Assembly: GCA_964518875.1 (NCBI GenBank)
Contig: CAZFHI010000001.1
Coordinates: forward strand, 124,001 to 188,000
Direction of reading: 5' to 3'
Length of the DNA stretch: 64,000 nucleotides
From: DTU024 sp964518875
GTDB taxonomy: Bacteria > Bacillota > Clostridia > Christensenellales > Aristaeellaceae
The notes under the pieces: model-generated
The model's database searches: none
Told to the model about the DNA's origin: nothing
What the model saw: the letters and a program-made list of their open reading frames with translations, nothing else
In this document: positions 17,075-25,769 of the stretch, piece after piece
Layout: every line of letters begins with the position of its first letter
Position numbering within the stretch: the first letter of the stretch is position 1
Position numbers and translations under genes: made by a program

Positions 17075-17713
17075 TTATTCTTCAGGCTTTTCAGCTTCCG
17101 CTTCTTCGGAAACGGTTTCCTCTTCCTCAGCAGCTGTTTCTTCTTCCTCTACGATTTCTTTCTGGTAGCTTACAGTGAAGACGGTTTCGTCCGGGTCTTC
17201 CTCGGTGCTTATGCCTTCCGGAAGCTTAATGTCGCCTACGTTTATAACGTCTCCCGCTTCCATCTCGGAAACCTCTACATCTATGCTGTTTGGAATATCG
17301 TTTGGCAGGCCTTTAACAGTTAAGAGTTCCTTTATCTGCAGGAATTCGAGGTTGCGGTGCAGAACGCTTTCTCTTCCTACTGGCTGTATCGGCACATCCG
17401 CCGTGGTTACTTCCTTAAGGTTGATATGCTGGAAGGTTACGTCGAGCCATTCCTTGCTTACGGGCGTATACTGGGAAGCCTTGAGCATGCATGGGTAAAC
17501 CTTGTCGCCGAGCTTCAGGTTGAATACGGACATACGGCCGTGCTCCGCTATGGCCTTAGTGAGCAGATCCTTTCTAACGCTGACGTTCAGGGGCTCTTCT
17601 CCCTTGGAAGAAATGGAAGCGGGCAGCCAGCCGTTCCTGCGAAGCTGCTTTCTTCCGCCCTTGGTAAGCGGAGCTCTTTCTTCTATTTCAATGTTTAAAC
17701 TTTCTTTGGACAT
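17075..17713 (-). CDS. 50S ribosomal protein bL25/general stress protein Ctc
   Basis: A 212-residue protein of the long TL5/Ctc type: N-terminal L25 domain binding 5S rRNA (RAPLTKGGRKQLRRNGWLPASISSKG), C-terminal beta domain (DVPIQPVGRESVLHRNLEFLQ...VDVEVSEMEAGDVINVGDI) and an acidic tail of Glu-rich residues. The start is ATG 17713 with AGGTG upstream; the frame is open further upstream but codes for unlikely sequence. Single gene with its own terminator. Confidence 0.93.
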   Translation of the reverse strand: MSKESLNIEIEERAPLTKGGRKQLRRNGWLPASISSKGEEPLNVSVRKDLLTKAIAEHGRMSVFNLKLGDKVYPCMLKASQYTPVSKEWLDVTFQHINLKEVTTADVPIQPVGRESVLHRNLEFLQIKELLTVKGLPNDIPNSIDVEVSEMEAGDVINVGDIKLPEGISTEEDPDETVFTVSYQKEIVEEEETAAEEEETVSEEAEAEKPEE

Positions 17714-17843
17714 GTTTTTCACCTCATTTATTTTGCGGCATACCGCCTGCCTGTGTCTTACAGGGTTGCCCGAATATAGTACCATATTTTTGCAAACTAT
17801 GCAAAAAAAATAAAAAAATTTATGCTGTAAAACATTCTCCTGT

Positions 17844-17872
17844 TTGTACGTCAAGGTTTTTTAGTGTAATAT
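17844..17872 (+). promoter_or_regulatory. Promoter of the alaX gene
   Basis: TTGTAC and TAATAT with a 17-bp spacer, right before GGAGGG and the ATG at 17889, so the leader is very short. Confidence 0.55.
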
Positions 17873-17888
17873 TGTAACGGAGGGAAAA

Positions 17889-19085
17889 ATGACCGAAAAA
17901 TTATATTATAAAAATGTAAATCAAAAAGAATTTGACGCTACCGTATTGGAATGTGAAACGCGCGGGGAAGACGTATGGCTTTTGCTAGACGCCACCTGCT
18001 TTTACCCTACCGGCGGCGGCCAGCCATACGATACGGGAACGATTGAAACTGAAAATGTTAAAGCCAGCGTTTTGCAGGTAGAAATTTCAAATGATAATAT
18101 ATGGCACCGCGTGGACGCGCCGTTTAAAAAAGGCGCGCGCGTTCACGGGCAAATAAACTGGGAGCGGCGTTTTGACCATATGCAGCAGCACGCGGGCGAG
18201 CATATGCTTGCAGGCTGCATATATAACTTATATAAGGGCGTTACGCAGGGCCTGCACTTGGGAGAAATTACATCCACAATAGACGTCGCCATGCCAGACG
18301 GCAGGACGCGCTTAAACGACGATGAAATACTGGAGCTTGAAATACTGCTTAACAGGCGCGTGCAGCTTGACGCGCCCATACGCTGCTGGTTCCCTGACGA
18401 CGAAGAGCTTAAAACGCTGCCTCTGCGAAAGCCGTCAAGCGTTAAGGAAAACATACGCGTTGTCGCGGCTGGCGATTTTGAAATGGTTCCATGCGGCGGC
18501 ACGCACCCTACAAGCACGGGGCAGGTAGGCCTTGTAAAGGTGCTTTCAACCGCTCCGTCAAAGGGTTTTATGCGCGTAAGCTTTGTTGCGGGCTTAAGAG
18601 CGACAAAATTTTTTAACAGCTTATACAATGCGTCTGACAAAGCGTCGTCAACGCTTTCATGCAAGTTGGAGGATCTTCCGCAAAACGTTAAACAGCTCAT
18701 TGACCGCGAAGACAATCTGAAGTTTGAACTAAGCGAAGCTCAAAAAGAAAAAGCGGAATATTTAAGCGAAACCTTATTTAAAAGCGCAGAACCAAAAGGC
18801 GAATATAAAATTATATGCAGGGAGCTTAAATCCGTCCCTTTAAAAAATCTGGCTTCAAACCTTATCAAAAACGAAAATACAGCCGTCATATTAAAGCAAA
18901 ACAAAAACATACTATTCGCGCGCGGCAAACAAGTGCCCGTCGATATGTCCAAACTTCTTAGAAGCACAGGCTCCAAAGGCGGAGGCCGCGCGGACTTCGC
19001 GCAGGGTAAGGCTAACGAAAACTTTTCGCTTGAAAAAGCAAAAGATATGCTTTTAAATGAAATAAGCATGCAAAGCGGGAATTAA
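17889..19085 (+). CDS. alaX: Alanyl-tRNA editing protein AlaX (long form)
   Basis: A 398-residue stand-alone editing protein that hydrolyses mischarged Ser/Gly-tRNA-Ala. It contains the small beta-barrel found in AlaRS (DATCFYPTGGGQPYDTG), the zinc-binding SAD domain with HMQQHAGEHML and CGGTHPTSTGQVG, and a C-terminal DHHA1/C-Ala-like domain with a coiled-coil start (about 250-295) and GSKGGGRADFAQG. It is therefore the full AlaX-II/L layout. This matters because the AlaRS at 42576 lacks both the beta-barrel and the C-terminal domain. Confidence 0.92.
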   Translation: MTEKLYYKNVNQKEFDATVLECETRGEDVWLLLDATCFYPTGGGQPYDTGTIETENVKASVLQVEISNDNIWHRVDAPFKKGARVHGQINWERRFDHMQQHAGEHMLAGCIYNLYKGVTQGLHLGEITSTIDVAMPDGRTRLNDDEILELEILLNRRVQLDAPIRCWFPDDEELKTLPLRKPSSVKENIRVVAAGDFEMVPCGGTHPTSTGQVGLVKVLSTAPSKGFMRVSFVAGLRATKFFNSLYNASDKASSTLSCKLEDLPQNVKQLIDREDNLKFELSEAQKEKAEYLSETLFKSAEPKGEYKIICRELKSVPLKNLASNLIKNENTAVILKQNKNILFARGKQVPVDMSKLLRSTGSKGGGRADFAQGKANENFSLEKAKDMLLNEISMQSGN

Positions 19086-19556
19086 CAGGCATAGTTTAGG
19101 CATAAAGGCAATTTATATATTGGTAATTTGCAAAATATATTTTAATGCTTTAAATGTAGAACTCTTAAAATTCAGCCGGCCTTTAATGTAAATTTAAACA
19201 GGCTGTAAATATGCGTATCAGCATAAAATTATTAAGTTTTGTCCTTTTCCTTTTTATAACGCCGCCCACAAAAGCCTTAACAAAGGCGTCTTAGCTGTAT
19301 ATCGACACAGCGCCCGTTTGCGGTTTATCGAGGGACGTTTTCTATTAGCCGCTTACGCTAAATGGGCAAAAGAAGAATAACTTGCCGCGCAATACATAGC
19401 GACCATAGCTCTATTTGATTGTCCCAGCTGCGCTCAGTGGCTTTACGCGGCAGCGTCCTGATATCACACGCAACGCATAGATTGTCCCGGTTACACTCAG
19501 GGCTTTACCCCGTTATATTACTTTACTTTGCTTATAATCTTAAGCGGTTTAGCTTT
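19086..19556. other. Gene-free region with a short direct repeat
   Basis: About 470 bp without a credible gene; small open frames here have no ribosome site or recognisable content. The left part is AT-rich. The right part holds the repeat listed separately. No tRNA or known RNA seen. Confidence 0.6.
19417..19512. repeat. Imperfect direct repeat, two copies 63 bp apart
   Basis: Copies at 19417-19450 and 19480-19512 both begin GATTGTCCC and share CTCAG and CTTTAC further on. The second copy is preceded by CGCATA, as is the sequence around 59620 in another repeat region. Confidence 0.6.
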
Positions 19557-19592
19557 CATATAAAAATACGAGCCGCACCGCGGCTCGTATTT
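19557..19592 (-). terminator. Terminator of eno
   Basis: A 13-bp perfect stem, AAATACGAGCCGC/GCGGCTCGTATTT, with a 3-nt loop and T-rich flanks on both strands. It serves the minus-strand enolase and could act in both directions. Confidence 0.92.
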
Positions 19593-19653
19593 GTTTTTCG
19601 CTTTAAGCTTTTGCAAGGCTTTTAAGCCTTACGGCTTTATTAAGTTTTAACTC

Positions 19654-20910
19654 TTATTCTTCGCTGTTAAGGTCTTCTTCTATGCGGAGAAGCTGGTTAA
19701 ACTTCGCTACGCGCTCTGAACGTGCGGGCGCGCCGGTCTTTATCTGTCCCGCGTTTACGGCTACCGCAAGATCCGCTATGAAGCTGTCTTCCGTTTCGCC
19801 GGAGCGGTGGGAGATAACCGTGGTATAGCCGTTTTCCTGCGCAAGGCGTATAGTGTCCAGCGTTTCGGAAACGGTGCCTATCTGGTTAAGCTTTATCAAA
19901 ATGCTGTTCGCTATGCCGCGCTCTATGCCCTCTGCAAGTATTTTAGCGTTGGTAACGAACAGGTCGTCGCCTACGAGCTGCACTGAATCGCCAAGCTGCT
20001 CGGTAAGCTCTTCCCAGCCTTCCCAGTCGCTTTCGCAAAGGCCGTCCTCTATTGATATTATAGGATATTTTTCAAGCCAGTCCGCATATATGGATATCAT
20101 ATCGGAGCTTGTCCTGCCATTTGTGTCGCCTTCAATAAAGTATTTGCCGTCCTTATAGAATTCGCTCGAAGCCGCGTCTATCGCTATGCAGATGTCTTCG
20201 CCGGGCTCGTAGCCGGCGGCCTTTATGGCTTCTACAAGAAGCTGAAGCGCTTCCTCGTTGCTTTTAAGGTCTGGAGCAAAGCCGCCCTCATCGCCTACGC
20301 CTGTTGAAAGGCCCTTGCCCTTAAGCAGTTTCTTAAGGTTATGGTAGGTTTCAGCGCCCATCTGAAGGGCTTCTGAAAAGCTCTCGGCGCCTACCGGCAT
20401 GATCATGAATTCCTGAAGGTCCACGTTGTTGTCCGCATGCGCGCCGCCGTTTAAAACGTTCATCATGGGAACGGGGAATTCAACAGCCTGAAGCCCGCCC
20501 AGATAACGGTACAGCGGTATTTCAAGCGCCTGCGCCGCCGCCTTGGCGACCGCCATGCTGACGCCAAGAAGCGCGTTCGCGCCCAGACGGCCCTTGTTGT
20601 CCGTGCCGTCAAGCTCTATTATCTTGTCGTCTATTGCGCGCTGGTTTAAAGCGTTCATGCCTATAATTACAGGGGCTATTTCGTTGTTTACGTTTTCAAC
20701 AGCCTTAAGAACGCCCTTGCCAAGGAAACGGTCCTTGTCGCCGTCGCGCAGCTCTATCGCTTCCCTTGAGCCTGTTGAAGCGCCGCTCGGCACTGCGCCT
20801 CTGCCTAAAATTCCGCCTGCCAATATAACATCTACTTCAACCGTGGGGTTGCCGCGGGAATCCAGAATTTCACGCGCTTTTACATCTACTATTGTGGTGT
20901 AATCGTTCAT
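19654..20910 (-). CDS. eno: Enolase
   Basis: A 418-residue glycolytic enzyme (2-phosphoglycerate to phosphoenolpyruvate). Seen are the N-terminal AREILDSRGNPTVEVDV, SGASTGSREAIELRD, the catalytic region GDEGGFAPDL, metal ligands in AIDAASSEFY, SIEDGLCESDWEGW and VGDDLFVTNAK, catalytic Lys in LIKLNQIGTVSET and SHRSGETED. Full length and highly conserved. Single gene with its own promoter and terminator. Confidence 0.98.
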   Translation of the reverse strand: MNDYTTIVDVKAREILDSRGNPTVEVDVILAGGILGRGAVPSGASTGSREAIELRDGDKDRFLGKGVLKAVENVNNEIAPVIIGMNALNQRAIDDKIIELDGTDNKGRLGANALLGVSMAVAKAAAQALEIPLYRYLGGLQAVEFPVPMMNVLNGGAHADNNVDLQEFMIMPVGAESFSEALQMGAETYHNLKKLLKGKGLSTGVGDEGGFAPDLKSNEEALQLLVEAIKAAGYEPGEDICIAIDAASSEFYKDGKYFIEGDTNGRTSSDMISIYADWLEKYPIISIEDGLCESDWEGWEELTEQLGDSVQLVGDDLFVTNAKILAEGIERGIANSILIKLNQIGTVSETLDTIRLAQENGYTTVISHRSGETEDSFIADLAVAVNAGQIKTGAPARSERVAKFNQLLRIEEDLNSEE

Positions 20911-20961
20911 TTTATCACTGCCTTTCTCAATACTTTATGCACAAGCATAACATACGCTTAT

Positions 20962-20990
20962 AGCATAATGACAAACAGCTTTATTGTCAA
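20962..20990 (-). promoter_or_regulatory. Promoter of eno
   Basis: On the minus strand TTGACA and TATGCT are spaced by 17 bp, about 50 bp before the ATG. Confidence 0.75.
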
Positions 20991-21098
20991 GCAAAAGCGC
21001 TGTTAAAGCGGGCGGTATTCTGCCGCCGCGGGCTTTATGTTTCAAGCTTTCGCTTTTCCTTTCCGCGTGGTATAGTATAGTAGAATTAGGAGGTTTTT

Positions 21099-22616
21099 AT
21101 GATACGCTGCGATTTGGGGCGGGACGCCTTTAAGAACCAGCTTATTGCGCAAAGCGGGTATGCGCCTTTGGAACAGCGCAAAGCGGAAACCCTGTTTTGC
21201 CAGGGCAACGGGTATTTATTTCTCCGCGGCAATTTTTGGGATAAAAGCGGCGGCAGTCTTTTCGCGTCCGGCTTTTACGATGAAAATAACAAGCCTTTTA
21301 ATTTCGCCGATGCGTGCGGCGCAGAGCTTAAAGTAAACGGCAAAAAGCTTTCGGCTTCAAGCGAAAACGTAAGCGATTTCTTGCGCGTGTTTAACATGCG
21401 TGACGGCGAATTGCGGCAAAGCTTTACATACAAGGACGAAAAATGCGCTTTAAAATGCGCGTACAGCCGCTTCGTGTCGCTTAAAAACGAGCACCTTGCA
21501 GCGTCACAGCTTAAGCTGCGCGTTATCAGCGGAAACGCTGATTTAAGCGTTTCAAGCGGCATAGCGGCGCGCGGCGAAAGCCCTGTTAAGGCCTCCGCTT
21601 TTGACGACGGCATATTGCAGATAAACTATATTTTCAAGGATAAGCGCAGGCAGGCTTCGATAAGCTGCGGGCACCGCTTTTACATAAATTCCGACCAGGT
21701 ATTACCATCCCTGCATATAAAAAAATCGCAATGCGAAATATCCGCTGAAGCGCGGTTCAGCCTTAGCGAAAATGATAGTTTTATTTTAGAAAAATTTTCC
21801 GCGATGCATACAGACAGGGATTTGCAGTACCGGGATATAAAAAATTTCAGTGCGTCCTTTGATTCCCTTAACAGCGCGCGGGAGGCGCTTGGCGAACGCT
21901 ATATAAGTCATATGCTCGAAAGCCGCAGGCTTTGGAAAAGATATTTTGAAGACAACGGCGCGCTTATTAACAGCGCGCAGGGTTTGGACGAGCTGGCGCT
22001 GAATTTCGCCATATACTATTTAAAAATAATAAGCCACCCATTTTATAAGGACCCTATCACAGGCGGCTTTTGTTTAAGCGCGGCGGATAATAAAGAATGT
22101 TCAAAAGATATTTTAGAAGCCTTGTCCCCCTATTATCTGTTAAGCTCCGGCATTGATTTAAGCTCAAGGGATAATTTGTATTTGCAGTATGTTAATTTGC
22201 TCAACAAAAGGAAATTCAAGCCTGAAAGCCTGTGCGAACGCTGTGTAGCGGAATACAGAGCGTTTAATACGGATAAGGCTGAAAAGCTGCTGAGCCGTAT
22301 CGTCAACAGCGTTTTTGACGCGGGGCAGAAAACAGATACGTTGCATATATGCGGCGTATGGAGCTGCTTTGTTGAGGGCATAGCCGGCATAGGCTTATCT
22401 GACGGCATACTTGGCATTGCGCCCGCAAAACAAAGCCGCGTAAGCCTTTTGCAAATTCCCGTATGGCTTGGAAAAAGGCAGATACTAATACGCCTGGAAA
22501 AAGACGGTTTTTTTGTAATTGTTCCGGGAAATGAAAGCCTTGCCTTAAGCGTATACGGAAAAAGCGCGGCGCTTTCTCCAGGCATACACGGCTTCAGCTA
22601 TAAGGAGCCGCTATGA
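21099..22616 (+). CDS. Degenerate glycoside hydrolase family 65-like protein, probably non-catalytic
   Basis: A 505-residue cytoplasmic protein. Its first 280 residues resemble the GH65 N-terminal beta-sandwich (RKAETLFCQGNGYLFLRGNF matches the E-x-x-F-x-x-GNGY-x-G-x-RGN signature), and its end resembles the short C-terminal beta domain (GVWSCFVEGIAGIG...LLQIPVWLGKRQILIRLEKDGF). GH65 phosphorylases and hydrolases are about 750-800 residues with an (alpha/alpha)6 barrel between these parts; here only about 150 residues remain, without the W-D-x-E and TGPDEY-type catalytic motifs. The reading frame is intact and AGGAGG lies upstream, so it is a maintained gene, not an obvious ruin. It overlaps the riboflavin kinase gene (ATGA). 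Function unknown; carbohydrate binding is a guess. Confidence 0.6.
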   Translation: MIRCDLGRDAFKNQLIAQSGYAPLEQRKAETLFCQGNGYLFLRGNFWDKSGGSLFASGFYDENNKPFNFADACGAELKVNGKKLSASSENVSDFLRVFNMRDGELRQSFTYKDEKCALKCAYSRFVSLKNEHLAASQLKLRVISGNADLSVSSGIAARGESPVKASAFDDGILQINYIFKDKRRQASISCGHRFYINSDQVLPSLHIKKSQCEISAEARFSLSENDSFILEKFSAMHTDRDLQYRDIKNFSASFDSLNSAREALGERYISHMLESRRLWKRYFEDNGALINSAQGLDELALNFAIYYLKIISHPFYKDPITGGFCLSAADNKECSKDILEALSPYYLLSSGIDLSSRDNLYLQYVNLLNKRKFKPESLCERCVAEYRAFNTDKAEKLLSRIVNSVFDAGQKTDTLHICGVWSCFVEGIAGIGLSDGILGIAPAKQSRVSLLQIPVWLGKRQILIRLEKDGFFVIVPGNESLALSVYGKSAALSPGIHGFSYKEPL

Positions 22617-22996
22617 ATCTTCCCATAAAACTGCATGGAACGGTTGAGCAGGGCAAAAAAATAGGCAGGCGCCTGGGCTTCCCTACCGCAAACATCAAGT
22701 GCGAAAATAAAAATAGCTCCATACTTAACGGCGTATATATAGCAAGCCTTACCCTGCCTGAAGGCGCGAGCTTTAACGGCGTGGCGAACATAGGCGTTCA
22801 CCCTACGTTCCCTGAGGGCCCGCCGACTGTTGAAATACACCTTTTGGATTTTTACGGTGAAATATATGAGCGGCGCGTTACGCTTACGCTGCTTGAATAC
22901 CTGCGTCCTGAGATTCGCTTTCAAAGCAGCGCGGCTTTGAAAAAACAAGTGTTTGAAGATATAGAAACCGCGAAAAAATATTTCGGCATTTCTTAA
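22613..22996 (+). CDS. Stand-alone riboflavin kinase domain
   Basis: A 127-residue protein matching the C-terminal flavokinase half of bacterial RibF: GTVEQGKKIGRRLGFPTAN (ATP/riboflavin-binding loop), NGVYIA, GVANIGVHPTF and VEIHLLDFYGEIYERRVTL. The N-terminal FMN adenylyltransferase half is absent. It should convert riboflavin to FMN only. Start overlaps the previous stop (ATGA). A bifunctional RibF may exist elsewhere. Confidence 0.88.
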   Translation: MNLPIKLHGTVEQGKKIGRRLGFPTANIKCENKNSSILNGVYIASLTLPEGASFNGVANIGVHPTFPEGPPTVEIHLLDFYGEIYERRVTLTLLEYLRPEIRFQSSAALKKQVFEDIETAKKYFGIS

Positions 22997-23009
22997 AAGG
23001 AGGTTGCAC

Positions 23010-23801
23010 ATGTTAGGCGCGATAATCGGCGATATAGCGGGCTCACGCTTCGAATGGCACAACATAAAAACAAAGGACTTTACGCTCTTTACCGAGCAAT
23101 GCTTCCCAACCGACGACAGCATTATGACGCTTGCCGTCGCTAAGGCCGTACTTGAAAAGGACAAAACGCAAAAAAGCCTTTCCAGCCTTTCAATAAAATA
23201 TATGCAGGAATTTGGCAGGCGCTATCCCCACGCCGGCTACGGCGTCCGCTTTGCCGAATGGCTTGAAAAGGACGACCCTGCGCCCTACAACAGCTTTGGC
23301 AACGGCGCCGCAATGCGCGTAAGCCCGTGCGCCTACGCGGCGAAAAGCCTTGAAGAAGCCGTAAGCATGTCCAATGAAGTAACGTCCGTAAGCCACAACC
23401 ACATTGAAGGCATGAAGGGCGCTGAAGCGCTTACAGCGGCCGTCTACATGGCGTTAAACGGCAGAAGCGTAAGCGCAATAAAGGATTATATAGATAAAAA
23501 CTACTACGAGATAGACTTTACGCTGGATCAAATACGCCCGTCGTATGCATTTGACGAAAGCTGCCAGGGCACAGTGCCGCAGGCGTTAGCCGCGTTCTTT
23601 GAATCCACGTCCTTTGAAGACGCCGTTAGAAACGCTGTGTCCCTGGGTGGCGACAGCGACACACTGGCCTGCATAGCGGCTTCAGTCGCAGGAGCCTATT
23701 ACGGCATACCCGTATATATAAGAAGAACCGCGCTCAAGTTCCTGGACGATAACTTAAAAGGTGTATTGTTCGCTTTCGAGAAAAGATTTTTGCAGGCGTA
23801 A
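23010..23801 (+). CDS. ADP-ribosylglycohydrolase family protein
   Basis: A 263-residue all-alpha DraG-type enzyme that removes ADP-ribose from proteins or small molecules. Binuclear metal ligands are visible in FPTDDSIMT (residues about 34-42) and SLGGDSDTLA near the C-terminus; GNGAAMRVSP is also typical. AAGGAGG sets the start at ATG 23010 rather than TTG 23004. It follows the riboflavin kinase by 13 bp and is probably in the same operon. No ADP-ribosyltransferase gene is nearby. Confidence 0.9.
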   Translation: MLGAIIGDIAGSRFEWHNIKTKDFTLFTEQCFPTDDSIMTLAVAKAVLEKDKTQKSLSSLSIKYMQEFGRRYPHAGYGVRFAEWLEKDDPAPYNSFGNGAAMRVSPCAYAAKSLEEAVSMSNEVTSVSHNHIEGMKGAEALTAAVYMALNGRSVSAIKDYIDKNYYEIDFTLDQIRPSYAFDESCQGTVPQALAAFFESTSFEDAVRNAVSLGGDSDTLACIAASVAGAYYGIPVYIRRTALKFLDDNLKGVLFAFEKRFLQA

Positions 23802-23982
23802 CGCGCGGAAAAATCCGCGAAAAAGGCTTAATGTTCCGCGCACAGTATAATTTATATATTTACAATATAATAATCTTTATTAACCCTTCGGCTCTTGACT
23901 TTTAGCGCCTTTTTCCATAAGATTAACACGATTTTACGGTTTACATATGCGCCGTATATATAAGCTGACAAGGAGCGACAAC

Positions 23983-24282
23983 ATGCAAGGTAACGTACTG
24001 TTAGAAGGCCTTTCCACAATAGTTACAGGCTTTATTGTAGTATATCTGGGGCTCATCATTTTAATAGGCGCGATTTCGCTTATGCGTCTGTTTTCTGTAA
24101 AAAATAAAAAGCCTGACGACGGCTTAAAGGCGCCCGCGCAGCCCGCCCCAAAGGCTGATCCTGCAGGTTCTGAAGGCGCGGACGCTGAAATTATAGCCTG
24201 CATCGCGGCTGCCGTAGCGAGCTTTACGCAGGATGAATCTGATAAATCAGATTTTATTGTGCGCAGCATACGCCGCCGCTGA
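23983..24282 (+). CDS. Small OadG/MmdD-type subunit of Na+-pumping decarboxylase
   Basis: A 99-residue protein with one N-terminal membrane helix (TIVTGFIVVYLGLIILIGAISLM), a Pro/Ala-rich linker (APAQPAPKADP) and a conserved-type tail (IIACIAAAVASFTQD...FIVRSIRR). This is the layout of the gamma/delta subunit that assembles the alpha subunit onto the membrane beta subunit. AAGGAG upstream places the start at 23983. The beta gene follows after 30 bp. Confidence 0.83.
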   Translation: MQGNVLLEGLSTIVTGFIVVYLGLIILIGAISLMRLFSVKNKKPDDGLKAPAQPAPKADPAGSEGADAEIIACIAAAVASFTQDESDKSDFIVRSIRRR

Positions 24283-24312
24283 GCCGTAAACTGTTAATTT
24301 GGGAGGAGCATA

Positions 24313-25593
24313 ATGAATATATTGGAACCTTTGCGGGATTTAGCGAACGGGTCCGCTGTTGCGGGGCTGTTCGGCGAGCCGCTTTCGCTTGTGATGATAG
24401 CTATATCATGCATACTGCTGTACCTTGCGATAGTTAAAAAATACGAGCCTCTTCTTCTTGTGCCCATAGCCTTTGGCATGCTGCTTGCGAACATACCCTT
24501 CGCAGGGCTTATGGACGCCCCGAAAACAGAGCTTTTGCAAACGGCCGTGCTGAACGGCAAGGCGGGTACGCCGGTGCTGCTTACGGCGCAAACGATGGAA
24601 AGCTTTAAGCAGGCGGGCGTTTCGCTTAACGGCTTCACGGAAGGCATGACGGTCTACCAGCACACCACCCAGAACGGCGGCATATTCTATTACCTTTATC
24701 AGGGCGTAAAGTTAGGCGTTTATCCTCCGCTTATATTTATGGGCGTCGGCGCTATGACGGACTTCGGCCCGCTTATCGCTAACCCAAAAAGCATGCTGCT
24801 TGGCGGCGCCGCCCAGCTCGGCATATTTTTAGCCTATATATTAGCGAGGCTTTTAGGCTTTAACCCTCAGGAGGCGGCTTCCGTCGGCATAATAGGCGGG
24901 GCGGACGGCCCTACGGCCATATATTTAACAGGAAGGCTAGCTCCCCATCTTTTAGGGCCTATCGCCGTCGCGGCGTACAGCTACATGGCGCTTGTGCCTG
25001 TGATACAGCCGCCTATAATGCGCGCGCTTACCACTGAAAAAGAGCGAGAAATAGTTATGGAGCAGCTGCGCCCTGTGAGCAAGAGAGAAAAGATAATATT
25101 CCCCATAATGGTTACAATAGTCGTATCGCTTTTGCTCCCGTCCGCCACGCCGCTTGTCGGCATGCTTATGCTTGGAAACCTTTTCAGAGAGTGCCTTGTG
25201 GTAGACAGGCTGAGCAAGGCGGCCCAAAACGAGCTTATGAACATAATAGTTATATTCTTAGGGCTTACGGTTGGCGCAACCGCTAACGCTAAAACTTTTC
25301 TTAGCTTAGACACATTAAAAATAATATTGTTAGGCATATTAGCCTTCTCCTTTGGAACCGCAGGCGGCGTTCTCATGGGAAAACTTATGAACAAGATTTC
25401 CGGCGGAAAGATAAACCCGCTTATAGGCTCCGCCGGCGTATCCGCGGTGCCTATGGCGGCGCGCGTCGCGCAGGTGGAAGGCCAGAAGGCGAACCCGAAC
25501 AATTACCTGCTTATGCACGCCATGGGGCCTAACGTGGCTGGCGTTATAGGCTCCGCCATAGCGGCGGGCGTGCTCCTTAGCATGTTCGGCTGA
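24313..25593 (+). CDS. oadB: Na+-translocating decarboxylase beta subunit
   Basis: A 426-residue membrane protein with many helices that decarboxylates carboxybiotin and exports Na+. Key family blocks are MTDFGPLIANPKSMLLGGAAQLG (with the Na+-site Asp), ASVGIIGGADGPTAIY, LTVGATANAKTFL and ISGGKINPLIGSAGVSAVP. Its carboxyltransferase and biotin carrier partners are probably those at 2-3114, about 21 kb away; no alpha gene is next to it. Confidence 0.95.
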   Translation: MNILEPLRDLANGSAVAGLFGEPLSLVMIAISCILLYLAIVKKYEPLLLVPIAFGMLLANIPFAGLMDAPKTELLQTAVLNGKAGTPVLLTAQTMESFKQAGVSLNGFTEGMTVYQHTTQNGGIFYYLYQGVKLGVYPPLIFMGVGAMTDFGPLIANPKSMLLGGAAQLGIFLAYILARLLGFNPQEAASVGIIGGADGPTAIYLTGRLAPHLLGPIAVAAYSYMALVPVIQPPIMRALTTEKEREIVMEQLRPVSKREKIIFPIMVTIVVSLLLPSATPLVGMLMLGNLFRECLVVDRLSKAAQNELMNIIVIFLGLTVGATANAKTFLSLDTLKIILLGILAFSFGTAGGVLMGKLMNKISGGKINPLIGSAGVSAVPMAARVAQVEGQKANPNNYLLMHAMGPNVAGVIGSAIAAGVLLSMFG

Positions 25594-25635
25594 AAATAAA
25601 AACCCTTATATATTTAAAAACTTGACCAATTAACC

Positions 25636-25664
25636 GCCCCTTTTATCAGGGGCTTTTATTTTCG
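25636..25664 (+). terminator. Terminator after the decarboxylase genes
   Basis: GCCCCT pairs with AGGGGC around TTTATC, followed by TTTTATTTT. Confidence 0.85.
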
Positions 25665-25713
25665 CGTTCGTTTTTTCCGCCTTGAATCTATATGTAAAAT
25701 TATTGCGAGATGC

Positions 25714-25742
25714 TTTACCGAAATATACAAATATGTTATAAT
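25714..25742 (+). promoter_or_regulatory. Promoter of the nucleoside phosphorylase operon
   Basis: TTTACC and TATAAT with a 17-bp spacer, 27 bp before the ATG at 25770. Confidence 0.65.
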
Positions 25743-25769
25743 TCCGTAAAGAACTTACGGAGGCATCAT

